Shown here in pieces: positions 8,444 through 9,715 of a stretch of DNA of 9,715 nucleotides (positions are counted from its first letter, which is position 1; each line of letters begins with the position of its first letter). Below the pieces are notes generated by a model that saw only the letters and a program-made list of their open reading frames with translations, did no database searches and was not told where the DNA came from. This DNA comes from a bacterium. GTDB lineage: Bacteria > Patescibacteriota > Gracilibacteria > Absconditabacterales > Absconditicoccaceae. The translations under genes and the position numbers were made by a program. The stretch covers positions 1 through 9,715 of the forward strand of contig JAHDCT010000034.1 of the NCBI GenBank assembly GCA_020629735.1. Direction: 5' to 3'.

Positions 8444-9715
8444 CTAAAAAAACATAATTCCACCTTCATCCTCAAGCAATGCGAGCAATGAGTACGTTTT
8501 TCATGATCTAAATCTTATAAGACCTTTATCTAAAAGCACTTCTTTAGGAATTTTCTCTTTAGATCAATGTTCAGCTAACAACGATTCTACAAGTTCCTTA
8601 ATATCATGTTCTTGAAGAAGCATTTTCAAATCATGTTCATTAAGCTCAGTAGATAATTCATGTCATTGAAGAGTAAATTTTTGCAAAATATTCCTCTGCT
8701 TTTTCAAAGAGATTTTCTCTTTACGCATTTTTAGTCAATTAATTTGAGCAGAAAAACGTTCAATCACCTCCTCTAAACTAAATGTAGGAACATCTCTTTT
8801 CTTTAAGGTAAGTACTTTAGAATGGTATTGATTTTCATATTCGGCATTTCATGAGTATTCTTCTATCACATCAAATCAGATAGTATGTAAAAATTCTTTA
8901 CATAGATCAAAATCAATAAACCCAAGTGAATAAACACTATTAATAATTCCTACTCATCACGGTTGTAAAATTCTGTGTAGTTCGAGAAAAAATTCAACTC
9001 TTTCATAATTACCTTTACTAGGAACTAACTTAGTTTCATTAAACGCAAGTGAAGAAGAAATAACGTCAAATTCATTATCTTCAAAAGGAGTATCTAAAAA
9101 ATTTCATACAACACTTCTTGTGTCTCCATCATCAAAATGATGCGGGTTTAAATCTAAACTCCATACTTTCTCCTTATGCCTTTGATGAATATGTTTTTCT
9201 AATAACTTTGGTCATGATCATAGATCTAAAATTTTAGTTGTAGCATCTACGTCAACAACTTGATTCATAATAGCTAAATTAACCCTATTTGCGTTTGCTT
9301 GATAACTTCTTGCTCACAATGTCTGATAATATGCTGTAAATTCTTCACCAAATGAAGCTATAAGTTTTTCAACAGAATCAACTCATCACTGACTCACGTA
9401 CCCAAACATTTTATTAAGTTTATCAATACGAGACATATAAAATTGAGCCAACTGTTCATTCACTTCTAGTCATACAGAAATATCTTTTTCTTCAGTTTCT
9501 AAGAGTAATTTTTTCTCAAAATCTTGTAAAGGGATACCAAGAATAAGTTTCTGAATCGCCTTTTGCTTCAATCAAATATAATAATGAATACCTTCTTCAA
9601 TAGTGTTCTTTAATAGTAATGTCTCAGAAATAAGGTCATTTTCTAATCATGGCCTATATCATCTTCATATTAACTGATCTTTTCCATCCTGAGTCCATGG
9701 CTCATTTAAAAAGAT
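8444..9715 (-). CDS. Class I SAM-dependent methyltransferase, 5' end cut by window edge (UGA = Gly)
   Basis: 423 residues are visible before a TAG stop; the start codon lies beyond the right edge. The centre is a Methyltransf_11-type Rossmann domain. Motif I is ILDLGSGPKLLEKH (Asp at visible residue 164), followed by an acidic strand (VWSLDLNP), a motif resembling the 'LPFpDgsFDvV' block (DTPFEDNEFDVISSSLAFNE), and ELHRILQPGGVGII. Both glycines of DLGSGP and both of PGG are UGA codons, which fixes UGA as glycine. By my count about 19 of 31 glycines are UGA, while Trp is UGG. About 160 residues lie before the SAM domain (FLNEPWTQDGKDQL onward), mostly helical and not recognised. The C-terminal ~110 residues are charged and probably coiled coil (SLEEVIERFSAQINGLKMRK). 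No transmembrane segment is seen, so it is probably cytosolic. The fold is clear but the substrate is not: a small molecule, nucleic acid, lipid or sugar are all possible. It lies 69 bases upstream of the surface protein gene on the same strand, possibly in one operon. Confidence 0.85.

Noticed and set aside
8319..8496. A small minus-strand ORF (MKNVLIARIAGGG...) spanning the methyltransferase-surface protein junction
   Set aside because: It overlaps both neighbours in another frame, and its composition (Phe/Tyr-rich, no motif) and lack of a ribosome binding site give no support.
1..9715. Mycoplasma-type code 4 (UGA = Trp)
   Set aside because: It would place Trp at the invariant glycines of DLGSGP, PGG, YGA and GWACD, and UGG is already used for Trp in all three genes.
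5378..9715. Pseudogenes broken by many in-frame stop codons
   Set aside because: Only UGA interrupts the frames, never UAA or UAG, and the UGA sites fall at expected glycines. Decay would produce all three stops and frameshifts.

Overview
The window reads as part of a genome from the Candidatus Gracilibacteria / Absconditabacteria (SR1) branch of the Patescibacteria (CPR), the bacteria that use genetic code 25, in which UGA means glycine. It is AT-rich. Under the standard code almost nothing long is open, but when UGA is read as an amino acid nearly the whole minus strand becomes three long genes. UGA falls where conserved motifs require glycine: a DLGSGP SAM-binding motif and an LQPGG motif in the methyltransferase, YGA and GWACD in the glycosidase-like protein. 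Tryptophan is separately encoded by UGG, once directly beside a UGA glycine in GWACD. This argues against the mycoplasma code, where UGA is Trp. Frames were read by hand.

Layout, in the direction of transcription (right to left, all minus strand): (1) 8444-9715, the C-terminal 423 residues of a class I SAM-dependent methyltransferase whose start lies beyond the right edge. (2) After a 69-base gap without a visible terminator, 5378-8374, a 998-residue membrane-anchored surface protein. It has a right-handed beta-helix glycosidase domain resembling family GH110 (alpha-1,3-galactosidase), then beta-sandwich domains, two copies of a cysteine repeat, a thrombospondin-type-3-like calcium motif and a further Cys motif. 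(3) A 231-base gap with a probable Rho-independent terminator that runs into the -35 box of a probable promoter. (4) From 5146 to the left edge, the first 1715 residues of a giant protein with no in-frame UAA/UAG and no family I recognise. It is mostly charged and helical, with a glycine-rich, beta-strand-like module in the middle and a lone CxxC motif late in the visible part.

The methyltransferase and the surface protein may be co-transcribed, while the giant gene probably has its own promoter. A surface glycosidase next to a giant protein would suit an epibiotic or predatory cell that interacts with a host surface, but this is inference. The plus strand shows no convincing gene. No tRNA, rRNA, CRISPR array or insertion sequence was seen.
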